Assembly (NCBI GenBank): GCA_052103955.1
Contig: JBQELO010000006.1
Coordinates: 62,001 to 126,000, forward strand
Direction of reading: 5' to 3'
DNA: 64,000 nucleotides
From: Paenalcaligenes sp052103955
GTDB taxonomy: Bacteria > Pseudomonadota > Gammaproteobacteria > Burkholderiales > Burkholderiaceae_B
The stretch's first letter is position 1. Every line of letters begins with the position of its first letter. The notes below the pieces were generated by a model that ran no database searches, was not told where the DNA came from, and saw only the letters and a list, made by a program, of their open reading frames with translations. A program made the translations under genes and the position numbers. This document shows positions 43,801 to 52,731 of this stretch, piece by piece.

Positions 43801-44385
43801 CTACTTACTTTGCAAGCCGCGCAGTAGTAGATTTAATGCAGCAGTGCTTTGTGCCAGCCTGCTATTGCCGTCATCGCCGTCAGCTATCCAAAAAGCGGCT
43901 TCGGCTAGGCTGCCATAGATCAATGCCGCCAATGCTTGCGGGTCTACCTGAGCGACCGTGCCTTGTTGTATTAAGTGTTGAATTAGGTTTTGCATAGAAC
44001 CTATGCAGTGGCGCTGTGACTCTGGTGATGCGCCCCCCAACACAGATTTCGCATCACGCAGCACAATACGCTGTATTTCAGGTTCTAAGGCCATTTCTAG
44101 ATAGCCCCTGCATCGGGCACAAAAACCTTCCCACGCATCCTCTGCAGAGCTAGAAATAGCTTGTAAGCGGGCATCCATCTCGGCATCTATTTGCTCTACT
44201 ACCGCCTGTAGTAAGCCTTTCTTATCGCCGAAGTGATGATACAGCGCACCACGAGTGAAGCCAGCTTGTGCGGTCAACTCGTCCATAGAGGTATTGGCAT
44301 AGCCATGTTCGCTAAACGCCTGTCTGCCAGCGGCCAGTAGTTGTAGGCGGGTTTCTTCCATTTCGGCGCGTGTGCGTCTGGCCAT
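43801..44385 (-). CDS. TetR/AcrR-family regulator
   Basis: A 194-residue repressor. The N-terminal helix-turn-helix is in SMDELTAQAGFTRGALYHHF, and MARRTRAEMEETR resembles AcrR/TtgR starts. AAGGAG upstream of ATG 44385 sets the start; the longer reading to 44508 has no support. A palindrome in the promoter (44397-44417) suggests autoregulation. No efflux genes are adjacent. Confidence 0.92.
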   Translation of the reverse strand: MARRTRAEMEETRLQLLAAGRQAFSEHGYANTSMDELTAQAGFTRGALYHHFGDKKGLLQAVVEQIDAEMDARLQAISSSAEDAWEGFCARCRGYLEMALEPEIQRIVLRDAKSVLGGASPESQRHCIGSMQNLIQHLIQQGTVAQVDPQALAALIYGSLAEAAFWIADGDDGNSRLAQSTAALNLLLRGLQSK

Positions 44386-44396
44386 TACTATCTCCT

Positions 44397-44417
44397 TACA
44401 TACGGTATGCATGTATT
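44397..44417. promoter_or_regulatory. Candidate operator of the TetR/AcrR regulator
   Basis: TACATACGGTATGCATGTAT is an imperfect palindrome (TACAT-N9-ATGTA) just upstream of the tetR start. It resembles the AcrR/TtgR box. Confidence 0.5.
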
Positions 44418-44521
44418 GTCGCTGGCTGGTGAGGAGCTGGCAAGGTGTAGGTGGGCAACGTAAGGGAGGGGGGAAGTGAGTATGAGCAGATAAAGCCTGC
44501 TTACTCACGAATGAACTGCAT

Positions 44522-44571
44522 GAGCCTAAGGTTGCAAAAACCGCTTATCAACCACCGGCAGCCTTAGGCTC
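44522..44571. repeat. 10-bp perfect inverted repeat with a 30-nt loop
   Basis: GAGCCTAAGG (44522-44531) and CCTTAGGCTC (44562-44571) are exact complements. The loop is not followed by a T-run on either strand, so it is unlikely to be a terminator. It lies in the gap between pyrD and the tetR gene. Confidence 0.6.
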
Positions 44572-44678
44572 GTCGCTTGCAGAGGTTTTTAGGCAGGTGA
44601 TTTCTGTGGGTGTGCGTACTTCTGTACAGAAAGGGCTGCAAACCTATCAATTGCGATACTTCGGAGGAGGCGGAGGAA

Positions 44679-44717
44679 AACTTTTTTGATTTGGTGTCTC
44701 AAATCACAAAAAGTTGT
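44679..44717. repeat. Long AT-rich inverted repeat
   Basis: AACTTTTTTGATTTG pairs almost fully with CAAATCACAAAAAGTT around a GTGTCT loop, with one gap. It directly precedes the 40-bp tandem repeats. Confidence 0.5.
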
Positions 44718-44720
44718 TCC

Positions 44721-44828
44721 GCAGTCCCTCAGCGAGTGCGATGAATACAGCCGTCACTCCGCAGTCCCTCAGCGAGTGCGATGAATACAGCCGTCACTCC
44801 GCAGTCCCCCAGCAAGTGCGATGAATAC
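44721..44828. repeat. 40-bp tandem repeat, 2.7 copies
   Basis: The 40-bp unit starting GCAGTCCCTCAGCGAGTGCG occurs exactly at 44721-44760 and 44761-44800, then a third partial copy (28 bp, two mismatches) at 44801-44828. A unit length not divisible by three, with stops, argues against coding. It lies just downstream of pyrD (minus strand). Confidence 0.8.
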
Positions 44829-44855
44829 GTCCTTGAGACCACGCACTCAATAACT

Positions 44856-45899
44856 TTAGTCTTGCAAAGCCCGTATACATTCGTGAATCAACGCAGGGCC
44901 ACGGTAGATCAAGCCGGTATAAAGCTGAATTGCATTAGCACCGGCATCCAATTTGTCTTGGGCATCATGAGCTGATTGAATGCCACCCACCCCAATAATG
45001 GGGAAGTCAGCACCCAGTTCACGACGCAAGCCACGGATTACCGATAGCGACAACGCGTGTACGGGCGGGCCGGATAAACCACCTTGCTCGTCAGAGTGAG
45101 GCAAGCCTTCTACCGTTTCGCGGCTCAGCGTGGTGTTGGTAGCAATCACACCATCAATACCGTTCGCTTGCAGGCTGTGGGCAATGGCGGCAATTTGCTC
45201 TTGGTTAAGATCGGGGGCGATCTTAACAGCGATAGGTACGTAGCGTTGATGCTGATCGCTAAGCTCTTTGCGTTTTTCAGACAACGCGTGCAGTAGGCTG
45301 CTTAGCTCATCAGCCGCTTGCAAAGCACGCAGGTTTTGCGTGTTAGGCGACGAGATGTTCACGGTGATGTAGTCGGCTTCGGGGTAGACGCCAACTAAGC
45401 CTTTTAAGTAATCATCCACCGCAGCTTCAATGGGGGTACTGGCATTTTTGCCAATGTTTAATCCCAAAATACCGCCTTGTTTGCGCCAGTTACTGCGTTT
45501 GACGTTGCTTAAGAAGGTGTCTAAACCGTCGTTGTTAAAGCCAAAACGGTTGATCAGGGCTTGGCGTTCGGGCAGTCTAAATAGGCGTGGCTGTGGGTTA
45601 CCGGGTTGTGCCAGAGGGGTCACTGTACCCACTTCTACAAAGCCGAAACCTAGACTTGCCAGCGCATCGATGTGTGCCCCGTTTTTATCTAACCCAGCGG
45701 CAAGCCCCACCGGGTTTCTACAGGTTAGGCCCATCAATTGAATGGGTTTGCCTTTAGGGGGCGTAGGCAGCAAACGTTGAGTAACCGGGTTCTGGTGCAG
45801 AGTACTCAAGCGTTGCAACGTAAAGTTGTGGGCCTGCTCTGCATCCATGGAAAACAGAAGTGGGCGAACAGCAGCATAGCTTTTGAATAGTAGAGACAT
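44856..45899 (-). CDS. pyrD: Dihydroorotate dehydrogenase (quinone), class 2
   Basis: An FMN enzyme of about 347 residues for the fourth step of pyrimidine synthesis, linked to the quinone pool. Membrane-associating N-terminal helices are followed by the barrel: NPVGLAAGLDKNGAHIDAL, NISSPNTQNLR with catalytic Ser, and IIGVGGI. ATG 45899 is chosen; GTG 45905 is two codons upstream. Confidence 0.97.
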   Translation of the reverse strand: MSLLFKSYAAVRPLLFSMDAEQAHNFTLQRLSTLHQNPVTQRLLPTPPKGKPIQLMGLTCRNPVGLAAGLDKNGAHIDALASLGFGFVEVGTVTPLAQPGNPQPRLFRLPERQALINRFGFNNDGLDTFLSNVKRSNWRKQGGILGLNIGKNASTPIEAAVDDYLKGLVGVYPEADYITVNISSPNTQNLRALQAADELSSLLHALSEKRKELSDQHQRYVPIAVKIAPDLNQEQIAAIAHSLQANGIDGVIATNTTLSRETVEGLPHSDEQGGLSGPPVHALSLSVIRGLRRELGADFPIIGVGGIQSAHDAQDKLDAGANAIQLYTGLIYRGPALIHECIRALQD

Positions 45900-45917
45900 A
45901 GGCACAAAGAACTAAGG

Positions 45918-46640
45918 TTAAGGGGCCGACCAACTCCCGTTTTGTAAAAGTTGGTAGGGAGTAAATCGGGTCTTGTAGGCCATTTTCCGGCTCTGCTCAA
46001 TCCAGTAACCTAGATATAGCCACGGTAGCCCCAAAGATTCGCATAAATGTATTTGCCAAAGTATGGCATAAGTTCCCAGACTCTCTGTAGAGTCTGGCGA
46101 AAAAAAAGTATAGACCGCAGAGAGCCCTTGGTCGAGCATATCGCAAAGCGCCACAATTTTTAGGGTGTTGGTTTGTGGGTCGCGGAACTCTATTAGGCGT
46201 GAATCTACTTGGCTAGACAGCAAAAACTGAGCGTATTGTGCGCGTACAGCGTGGTCATCTTGCTGCAAGTCATGGCGTTGGGTCTGGTAGTCTTTGTAGA
46301 GCAAGTAGTGCTCTTCATTCCATGTCAGCGGCAGCAGCGTAGTGTTTAAGTGTTGTAAACGCTTCCATACACGGCGTTGGGTGCGGTCGGGTGCGAAGTT
46401 TTGCACATCGATGCGCAGCGACGTGCAGGCATTACAGTGTTGGCAGTCGGGCTTGTACACAAAGGTGCCGCTGCGTCTAAAGCCGTGGTCCACCAGTTGT
46501 GAGTAAGCTTTGGGTGTAATGGCGTTGGCTGGGATAGCAACCTTGGATCTGGCTTGCAGATCAGCCAAGTAGCTACAAGGGTAGGGGGCAGTGGTATAAA
46601 ACTGCACCGGCTGAATAGTAGGGTCTGGCGCGTGCATCAT
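45918..46640 (-). CDS. bpt: Aspartate/glutamate leucyltransferase (Bpt)
   Basis: A 240-residue aminoacyl-tRNA-protein transferase that adds Leu to N-terminal Asp/Glu, feeding the ClpAP N-degron pathway. The conserved Cys-rich start (YPCSYL) and YKPDCQHCNACTSLRI mark the ATE-like fold. The ATG overlaps the aat stop by 3-4 nt. Confidence 0.95.
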   Translation of the reverse strand: MMHAPDPTIQPVQFYTTAPYPCSYLADLQARSKVAIPANAITPKAYSQLVDHGFRRSGTFVYKPDCQHCNACTSLRIDVQNFAPDRTQRRVWKRLQHLNTTLLPLTWNEEHYLLYKDYQTQRHDLQQDDHAVRAQYAQFLLSSQVDSRLIEFRDPQTNTLKIVALCDMLDQGLSAVYTFFSPDSTESLGTYAILWQIHLCESLGLPWLYLGYWIEQSRKMAYKTRFTPYQLLQNGSWSAP

Positions 46641-47401
46641 AGGGCGCTCTCGGATGCAAAACTAGCAAGTTCTGAACATAGCACACCATTGTGCAGTAGT
46701 TGACCGCTGTGCCATGTGGGGGCAGGATAACGCTGCCCCTGTTGCAGCAATTGTACAAAATCTGCCCTAGGCATGGCGGCTGCACCCAAGCTTGCTAAGT
46801 GGGCCGTTTCTTGCTGGCAATCTATGTAAGGCACGTGGTTAGCACGTAAAAATTGCACCAAATAATACAGGGCGATTTTGCTGGCATCGGTTTGCAGTGC
46901 AAACATAGACTCGCCAAAGAAAAAGCGCCCCATACAAATACCGTATAGTCCCCCTACTAACTGACCCTCTACCCACGTTTCTACGCAGTGTGCATAACCG
47001 GCTTCGTGCATGCGTACATAGGCATCAATAATGTCTTGGGTAATCCATGTGCCTTGTTCGGCACGGGTGTGTGAGCAGTGGCGAATCACATCGCCAAAAC
47101 AGGTGTCGGTACGTACTTGGATACGTGCGTCAGGGGCCTGTTCTTGTTTGGCAATTTGTCGGCATTTTTTCGCAAGCGAACGTGACAACTTAAAGTGCTC
47201 AGTTTCTAGCACCATACGCGGATCAGGGCTCCACCATAAAATGGGGTCGCCCTCACTGAACCACGGGAAAATGCCACGTTGGTAAGCCGCAATTAAACGC
47301 TCTAGGCTTAAGTCCGCACCCACCGCCAACAAACCACCTGGCAAGGCGGCTTCCACAGAAGGGAAAGGGCTATGGGGGGACAGCAGCGCTAGTGTACTCA
47401 T
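46637..47401 (-). CDS. aat: Leucyl/phenylalanyl-tRNA-protein transferase
   Basis: A 254-residue enzyme that adds Leu or Phe to proteins with N-terminal Lys/Arg. Signature PGGLLAVGADLSLERL, YQRGIFPWFSEG, WWSPDPRMVL, and FFGESMFA. With bpt it gives this cell both branches of the bacterial N-end rule in one operon. Confidence 0.97.
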   Translation of the reverse strand: MSTLALLSPHSPFPSVEAALPGGLLAVGADLSLERLIAAYQRGIFPWFSEGDPILWWSPDPRMVLETEHFKLSRSLAKKCRQIAKQEQAPDARIQVRTDTCFGDVIRHCSHTRAEQGTWITQDIIDAYVRMHEAGYAHCVETWVEGQLVGGLYGICMGRFFFGESMFALQTDASKIALYYLVQFLRANHVPYIDCQQETAHLASLGAAAMPRADFVQLLQQGQRYPAPTWHSGQLLHNGVLCSELASFASESAL

Positions 47402-47403
47402 AA

Positions 47404-47994
47404 CTAGCGTATATGGAAGGGGGTTTCCAGTGCGTAGAAGTGCGACTCAAAGCGGCCGCGCTTCACATCGTTGCAGTAGTGTTCTAGGGTGGTGCGTACG
47501 GTGCGGAAAGCCAGTTCGTCCCACGGGATTTCATCCGGCGTGACAAACATGGTTTCCAGCGTTTCTGGACCAGGGTTCAGTTCTGGGCTACGTAAGTTAC
47601 CCAAGTAGTAAAAGTGCACTTGTTCTGCATGGGGGACATCAATCACCGTATACAGCTTGCTAAGTTCTACGGATGCGCCCGCTTCTTCGTCCGTTTCGCG
47701 CAGAGCCCCTTCTGCCGTGGTTTCGTTAAGCTCCATAAACCCAGCGGGTAAGGTCCACAGACCATAGCGCGGTTCAATGGCGCGTTTGCACAATAAGATT
47801 TTTCCATCCCAAATAGGCAGCACACCCACGACATTACGTGGGTTTTGATAATGCACTGCACCGCAATTCTCACATACGTCACGCAGACGGTTATCCCCAG
47901 GAGGCACCATTTGTGTCAAGGCGTGCGCGCATTGGCTGCAATAGCGTTGACTACGTGGGACAGGGAAATAAAACTCGGGTGAGGGGCTGCTCAT
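47404..47994 (-). CDS. Nudix hydrolase with N-terminal zinc ribbon
   Basis: A 196-residue protein. The zinc ribbon has CSQC and CENC near residues 19-45. The Nudix box follows: GFMELNETTAEGALRETDEE. This build is seen in NADH pyrophosphatase-like (NudC) and ADP-ribose pyrophosphatase-like enzymes. It is translationally coupled to the upstream gene (4-nt overlap). Confidence 0.9.
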   Translation of the reverse strand: MSSPSPEFYFPVPRSQRYCSQCAHALTQMVPPGDNRLRDVCENCGAVHYQNPRNVVGVLPIWDGKILLCKRAIEPRYGLWTLPAGFMELNETTAEGALRETDEEAGASVELSKLYTVIDVPHAEQVHFYYLGNLRSPELNPGPETLETMFVTPDEIPWDELAFRTVRTTLEHYCNDVKRGRFESHFYALETPFHIR

Positions 47995-48626
47995 AATGAT
48001 GATTGGTCTGTGATAGGGGTGGGGGCGGGTAGCCTAACAAAGCCAGATAGCCTGGGTAGATCCTGATCCTGAGTGTAGTACACCATGGCGCTTTGCGGTA
48101 TTTCTTGCTTCGCATTGTGGTACAGCAAGGTTAAACCATGTAGCTCATGCGGGTCGTGATGTTCTAGGTAGTCCAACAAGGATGATCCATCGGCTAGATG
48201 CAAACGTTCTGCCAGCGCAGGTAAATCGCGGCCTATCACTAAGCCGCAGCCAGCCGGGCCGTGTGCATACAACTCGCCAGACTCTGTTAAGTACCAAGCT
48301 GAGATAGCGTCAATGGCAGTGTGTATTTGGCTGCATAGTTGTAGGGCTTCACTGAGGTGCAGTATCAAGGGCGCTTTTTCTAGCATCACATAGACGCGTT
48401 GCGGGCCATTTTGGAAGTACCAGCAACCGCGTGCATCTACCGCATAGTTGCGGGCGATGAATTGCTGCAAAGCCGGAGAGGTAATCCGGCTTTGTGCAGA
48501 GAAGTCAGGAACCGAATGCGAGGAGGCGTAAATGTGCCAGTTGCCTTGCGCAGAAAGCGCTAGGTATCCGTACGCATGCGGAACATTAGGCCATTTTTGT
48601 TGGCCTTGCAGTACAAGTTCATCCAT
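47991..48626 (-). CDS. Conserved hypothetical protein
   Basis: A 211-residue soluble protein with no family I can name. It has many His/Trp/Tyr residues (HIYASSHSVPDFS; WYFQNGPQRVYVML) and no signal peptide or membrane segment. It overlaps the Nudix gene start by 4 nt, so it is expressed with it. Function unknown. Confidence 0.7.
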   Translation of the reverse strand: MDELVLQGQQKWPNVPHAYGYLALSAQGNWHIYASSHSVPDFSAQSRITSPALQQFIARNYAVDARGCWYFQNGPQRVYVMLEKAPLILHLSEALQLCSQIHTAIDAISAWYLTESGELYAHGPAGCGLVIGRDLPALAERLHLADGSSLLDYLEHHDPHELHGLTLLYHNAKQEIPQSAMVYYTQDQDLPRLSGFVRLPAPTPITDQSSL

Positions 48627-48658
48627 GAGCAGAAACGCTAAGTAGCGTGATCAAACAA

Positions 48659-49315
48659 TCACTCAGGCATTATAGGCGTGGCAGCCACTGTGGGGGATGT
48701 AAACTCTAGTACCCAATCAGCTCGGGTGTAGTCGCTGTCGCCATAGAGGTCTTGTAAGCTTTGCTCACCTTGCAACAGCTTTTTTGCGATGGCAGTCAGT
48801 GCTTGCAGATCTGCTTCAGTGCGCACTTCCATGGGGCTGCACAACTCCAGTACGCGGCCTTGGGCTGTCCAGTAGCTGCGCAGCTCGGGGCGTATGTGAA
48901 AGTCAGTGTGTTGGCCTACTTCTTGGATTTTCTGGCTAAGCTCTTGGTAGAACGCATGCCGGGCTTCGTGTGAAGCGGGTGACCAGCTTAATAGCTGGTG
49001 TGACGACAAACTTAAATTGCGGTAGTTCGCACTGTTATCAGCGATCCACAGCTCTTGTTCTAGCGAGGGCTGATGTTGCAGCTGTTGCCATGCTAACTCT
49101 TCTACCTGACGCATGTAGCGTAGGCGAGGATGTTCCCAATGCAAATACACACGGTGGTCGTTTTGCACAAAGATGGCGTTTGCTTCATAGGTGAATGCAT
49201 CGTGTGAACGGCCCAGACGCTGTACGTTATACAGGCCCTGCGCTAAGGGCAGTGGCTGGTGCTGGTGAAATTGTTTGGCACGCTGTTTCAGCAGTTCAAT
49301 GTAGGGACGTTTCAT
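48659..49315 (-). CDS. Conserved hypothetical protein
   Basis: A 218-residue soluble protein (starts MKRPYIELLKQRAKQFHQHQ), helical and rich in Gln/Leu/His, with no recognisable domain. It heads a run of minus-strand genes (this, 47991, Nudix, aat, bpt, pyrD). Function unknown. Confidence 0.65.
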   Translation of the reverse strand: MKRPYIELLKQRAKQFHQHQPLPLAQGLYNVQRLGRSHDAFTYEANAIFVQNDHRVYLHWEHPRLRYMRQVEELAWQQLQHQPSLEQELWIADNSANYRNLSLSSHQLLSWSPASHEARHAFYQELSQKIQEVGQHTDFHIRPELRSYWTAQGRVLELCSPMEVRTEADLQALTAIAKKLLQGEQSLQDLYGDSDYTRADWVLEFTSPTVAATPIMPE

Positions 49316-49373
49316 GCAAGATGCAGTGTAAAAAGGGTAAGCCCCTATTATGAGGCACTTTGCGGGCAGACGA

Positions 49374-50285
49374 CTAGCTCTCTAGGCGCTCTGACAAAAA
49401 CTCTAAGAATACGCGCAGCTTGGCGGGTAGGTGTCTGGTGGGTGGGTACAACGCCCATGCTGTGCCACTGTAATTGGTTTTAAAGTTCCAGTCGGGCAGC
49501 ACCGGCACAATACGCCCGCTGGCTAAGGCCGGTTTGGCGGTGAAGTAGGGCAGGCTGCCAATGCCTAGGTTTTGTAGTACTGCATCTAGACGCACGCCAG
49601 TATGGTTAGCGGCATAGCGCCCCTGTACCGGTACGGTAAGTTGTTTGTTACCTTGGGTGAATTTCCAGCGTGCATCGCTGGGCTCTTCGCCTAAACAAAT
49701 GCAGCTGTGCAGCTTAAGGTCGTGCGGGTGCTGTGGCGTGCCATGCTGTGCTAGGTAGCTAGGGGTAGCGCACAGCAAATGCTCAATAGATAGTAGGGGG
49801 CGGCCCATTAGGCCCGGTGGCGGCTGATTGGTGATACGAATGGCTAGGTCTACCTCATCGTCTATAAGGTCTACATAGCGGTCGTCTAAACGCATAGAAA
49901 TATCTACCTTGGGGTAGCGCGCCAGAAAGTCGGGAATATGCGGGTGAATCAAAAAATGCCCCACAGCCTTGGGCACGCTTAAGCGTAGTTGTCCATAGGG
50001 TTCTGCATGCAAATGACCAGACACCTCAATGGCGGCCTGTGCCGCATGCAGCATATCTTGGCAGTGTGCGTACACGGCTTTGCCTGTATCGCTTAACCGT
50101 AGTTTACGAGTAGTGCGTTGTAGCAGGCGGTTGCCCAGTGCTTTTTCTAATCGTGCGATGGCACGGCTAACTGCCGAGGGGGTGGAACCCAATTGGCGGG
50201 CTGCTTCCGAGAAACTACCTACTTCTACAACCCTGACAAAGACCGCCATTTCAGCCAATAAAGGCAAGAGTTGATTTGTGCTCAT
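49374..50285 (-). CDS. LysR-family transcriptional regulator
   Basis: A 303-residue LysR protein: winged helix-turn-helix (GSFSEAARQLGSTPSAVSRAI) and a periplasmic-binding-like effector domain. It is divergent from the LysE-type exporter at 50381 and probably controls it. The intergenic region holds a T-N11-A palindrome. Confidence 0.94.
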   Translation of the reverse strand: MSTNQLLPLLAEMAVFVRVVEVGSFSEAARQLGSTPSAVSRAIARLEKALGNRLLQRTTRKLRLSDTGKAVYAHCQDMLHAAQAAIEVSGHLHAEPYGQLRLSVPKAVGHFLIHPHIPDFLARYPKVDISMRLDDRYVDLIDDEVDLAIRITNQPPPGLMGRPLLSIEHLLCATPSYLAQHGTPQHPHDLKLHSCICLGEEPSDARWKFTQGNKQLTVPVQGRYAANHTGVRLDAVLQNLGIGSLPYFTAKPALASGRIVPVLPDWNFKTNYSGTAWALYPPTRHLPAKLRVFLEFLSERLES

Positions 50286-50289
50286 GGGG

Positions 50290-50330
50290 AAATAATTATT
50301 TGGGTTTTTGGGTGATTATCGCAGTGATAA
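50290..50330. promoter_or_regulatory. LysR-type binding site in the divergent region
   Basis: TTATCGCAGTGATAA (50316-50330) is a perfect 5-bp inverted repeat with the T-N11-A form of LysR boxes. AAATAATTATTT (50290-50301) is a second full palindrome beside the regulator start. Confidence 0.5.
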
Positions 50331-50380
50331 GGTATGGCTACAATAACCTACTTTTGTTTCCCTACACGTAAAGAGCGAGC

Positions 50381-51022
50381 ATGTTGGCAACATATTGGCA
50401 AGAGTTTTTAGGATTGGCGCTGATTCATTTTTTGGCGGTACTGGCCCCAGGCCCTGACTTCGCCATCACTATTAGGCAGAGTGTGCGCTTTGGCCGACGT
50501 GCCGGTATTTTTACCGCGTTGGGTATAGGTGCGGGGATTTCAGTACATGTGCTGTACACCTTAATAGGGGTAAGCGCATTAATGCACACCACACCATGGT
50601 TGATGACAGCCGCTAAGTTTATTGGGGGCGCGTATTTGCTGTACTTGGGGATTAATTTCTTGCGCAGCAAACCGGCTACCCCCGATGCGTTGGATCCGAA
50701 TGTAGAGCCAGCGCAAGCCCAGCAACGCGTATCCAGATCGTTTTGGATTGGGTTTATGACCAATGCCACTAACCCCAAAGCCACCTTGTTCTTCTTAGCG
50801 GTGTTTACGTCGGTGGTACAAGCCAGCACACCGCTGTCGGTTCAGGCCTTGTATGGTTTGTGGATGTGTTTGGTGAATGCAGCGTGGTTTGTGCTGGTGT
50901 GTTTGCTATTTTCTAATCAGCAAGTACGACAACGCTTTACCCGCAGTGGCTACTGGGTAGACCGCGGGATGGGCGTTGTATTGGTAGGTTTTGCCCTGCG
51001 TCTGCTGTTAGGCAGTGTATAG
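50381..51022 (+). CDS. LysE/RhtB-family amino acid exporter
   Basis: A 213-residue protein with about six membrane helices and the family motif LAPGPDFAITIRQSV. It exports amino acids or derivatives; which ones cannot be told. Divergent LysR neighbour 95 bp away. Confidence 0.92.
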   Translation: MLATYWQEFLGLALIHFLAVLAPGPDFAITIRQSVRFGRRAGIFTALGIGAGISVHVLYTLIGVSALMHTTPWLMTAAKFIGGAYLLYLGINFLRSKPATPDALDPNVEPAQAQQRVSRSFWIGFMTNATNPKATLFFLAVFTSVVQASTPLSVQALYGLWMCLVNAAWFVLVCLLFSNQQVRQRFTRSGYWVDRGMGVVLVGFALRLLLGSV

Positions 51023-51026
51023 AGCC

Positions 51027-52343
51027 TTAGCGCATATCAAACAGCTCGTGATGAAAGCCCTTGCAGCGCAGTTGTAGCGAGCTAATGCCAGTTTTTAGCG
51101 CATGGCGTAAGCCTTTAGGGCCACAGAACCAGACTTGAAAAGCATGCTCTGTGGGTAAATCGTTGGCACTAAAGCGCTGTTTACAGGCCGTATCGTGTAC
51201 GGTAAGTTGCACTTGGCCGTCTTCTTTACACAGCGTTAGCAGTGTAGGCAACATGGCATCGTTTGCGGCCTCGCGAGTGCAGTAATGCAGGTGCACAGGC
51301 GTACGTTGCTCGGGTGACTGCTGTTGGCGTTGTTGTAGCAAGGCCAAGAACGGGGTTAGGCCTACACCACCCGCTACCCATACTTGCGCATAACGATTGT
51401 CGGCCTGTTGAGCATTAAAACACCCATAAGGACCTTCGATCTTCACGGCATGACCGGGCTGCAGAGAGCTTGCCAAGCTAGCAGTGTAATCACCCAAGGC
51501 TTTGATGTGAAAGCTGAGTAATCCACTACCGGGAATACAGGCACTGGAAATCGTAAAGGGGTGGGCGCCTTCTTTAGCATCAAAGGTCACCAACGCGAAT
51601 TGACCTGCTTGGTGTTGCCAGTTGCTAGACACCTTACATTGCACCTCTAGCAAATCAGCGTGCTGAGTAATGGATTGCACTACACCTTGCTGTTGTTTTT
51701 TACTGCCTATGCTATTGCTTAGCGCACGTATGGCGGCCCAACTACCCAATGCCATCATGACGACTAGCATTATGCCCAAGGGTTGTACCCAGTAACGCAT
51801 TGGGCTTAATGCGATGGTATGAAACACCAGTACTAAATACAGTACAGGCATACTACGGTGCAGCAAGCGCCATGGGCGGTAGGGGAACAGTTTCCACAAG
51901 CTAAGCGCTAACATGCCGAACATCAAATACAGGGTCCATTCACCCGAGTCTTTGGCGATGCCGCGCATGCTTTCCATGCCATACAGCACGATATCGCGGG
52001 CAGGGCGGTTGTCGGTACCAATCAGGTCACGTATAGGGCCGCTGGCCAGTTTACTCAACCAGTGTGCCGCTGCCATCACAATGGCCCAGATGCTGCTTTG
52101 TTTGTGCAGGGCGTACATGCGATCTAAGCCACCTAAGGGCTTTTCTAACCATGCAGGCCGTGCGGCGAGAAACATAGACAGAGACATTAAGGCGATGGAT
52201 AAGATCCCCGTGATGTAGAGCGACTGCTGTCGCAAAATCCACAGGCTGTCTCCGGTTAGCGGACTAGCCAGAAACAACTCCAACAACCAGGCGAGGCCAA
52301 ATGCGCCACTAAATGCTACCAAGGCCTTGCGTGTCCCAATCAT
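51027..52343 (-). CDS. Ferric reductase-like transmembrane oxidoreductase
   Basis: A 438-residue protein. The N-terminal ferric reductase-like membrane domain (~1-215) has paired haem-ligating His (MYALHKQ, AAHWLS; LLHRSM, FHTIAL). C-terminal FAD and NAD(P)H domains: HPFTIS, GPYGCF, VAGGVGLTPFLALL. It would move electrons from NADPH across the membrane. It is followed by a small PepSY gene on the same strand, a common pairing. Confidence 0.9.
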   Translation of the reverse strand: MIGTRKALVAFSGAFGLAWLLELFLASPLTGDSLWILRQQSLYITGILSIALMSLSMFLAARPAWLEKPLGGLDRMYALHKQSSIWAIVMAAAHWLSKLASGPIRDLIGTDNRPARDIVLYGMESMRGIAKDSGEWTLYLMFGMLALSLWKLFPYRPWRLLHRSMPVLYLVLVFHTIALSPMRYWVQPLGIMLVVMMALGSWAAIRALSNSIGSKKQQQGVVQSITQHADLLEVQCKVSSNWQHQAGQFALVTFDAKEGAHPFTISSACIPGSGLLSFHIKALGDYTASLASSLQPGHAVKIEGPYGCFNAQQADNRYAQVWVAGGVGLTPFLALLQQRQQQSPEQRTPVHLHYCTREAANDAMLPTLLTLCKEDGQVQLTVHDTACKQRFSANDLPTEHAFQVWFCGPKGLRHALKTGISSLQLRCKGFHHELFDMR

Positions 52344-52407
52344 GTGTATTCTCCAATAGTTATATAGGGTGGGTGCTCAGCCCCAGTTGGAGCTGAGCAA
52401 GCGGGGC

Positions 52408-52713
52408 TTAGTCATCAAAACGGCTGCGCAATATATCGCCCGTAAACATGTCTACGCGTACTTTGACGCGTTGGCCTTGTGCGTCGTCGGCCTTCACATC
52501 AAAGTGGCGGTGTTCGCGTTCGATTTCGCGGATGTTTTTGTAGCCCTGTTGTTCCATGCGGTCGTACACATCGCGAATGGTCAGAGCGGTTTGTTGCTGG
52601 CTAGTGGCTTGAGGGGCCGCAGCAGGGGAGGCTTGGGTTTGTGCTTGAGCAACACCACCCAGTAACAGAGCGGAACACAAAACACTAGTGATAACAGCGT
52701 GGCGGGTTTTCAT
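52408..52713 (-). CDS. Secreted PepSY-domain protein
   Basis: A 101-residue precursor with a signal peptide (VLCSALLLGGVAQAQ) and a single PepSY domain (IRDVYDRMEQQGYKNIREIE; VKVRVDMFTGDILR). Periplasmic; PepSY proteins often modulate sensors or redox partners. It lies ahead of the ferric-reductase-like gene and is divergent from the PepSY-regulator-kinase operon. Confidence 0.88.
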   Translation of the reverse strand: MKTRHAVITSVLCSALLLGGVAQAQTQASPAAAPQATSQQQTALTIRDVYDRMEQQGYKNIREIEREHRHFDVKADDAQGQRVKVRVDMFTGDILRSRFDD

Positions 52714-52731
52714 AAGGTAGACTCCTAAACG

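Noticed and set aside
44721..44828. CRISPR array
   Set aside because: The repeats are directly contiguous 40-mers without spacers, and no cas genes are present.
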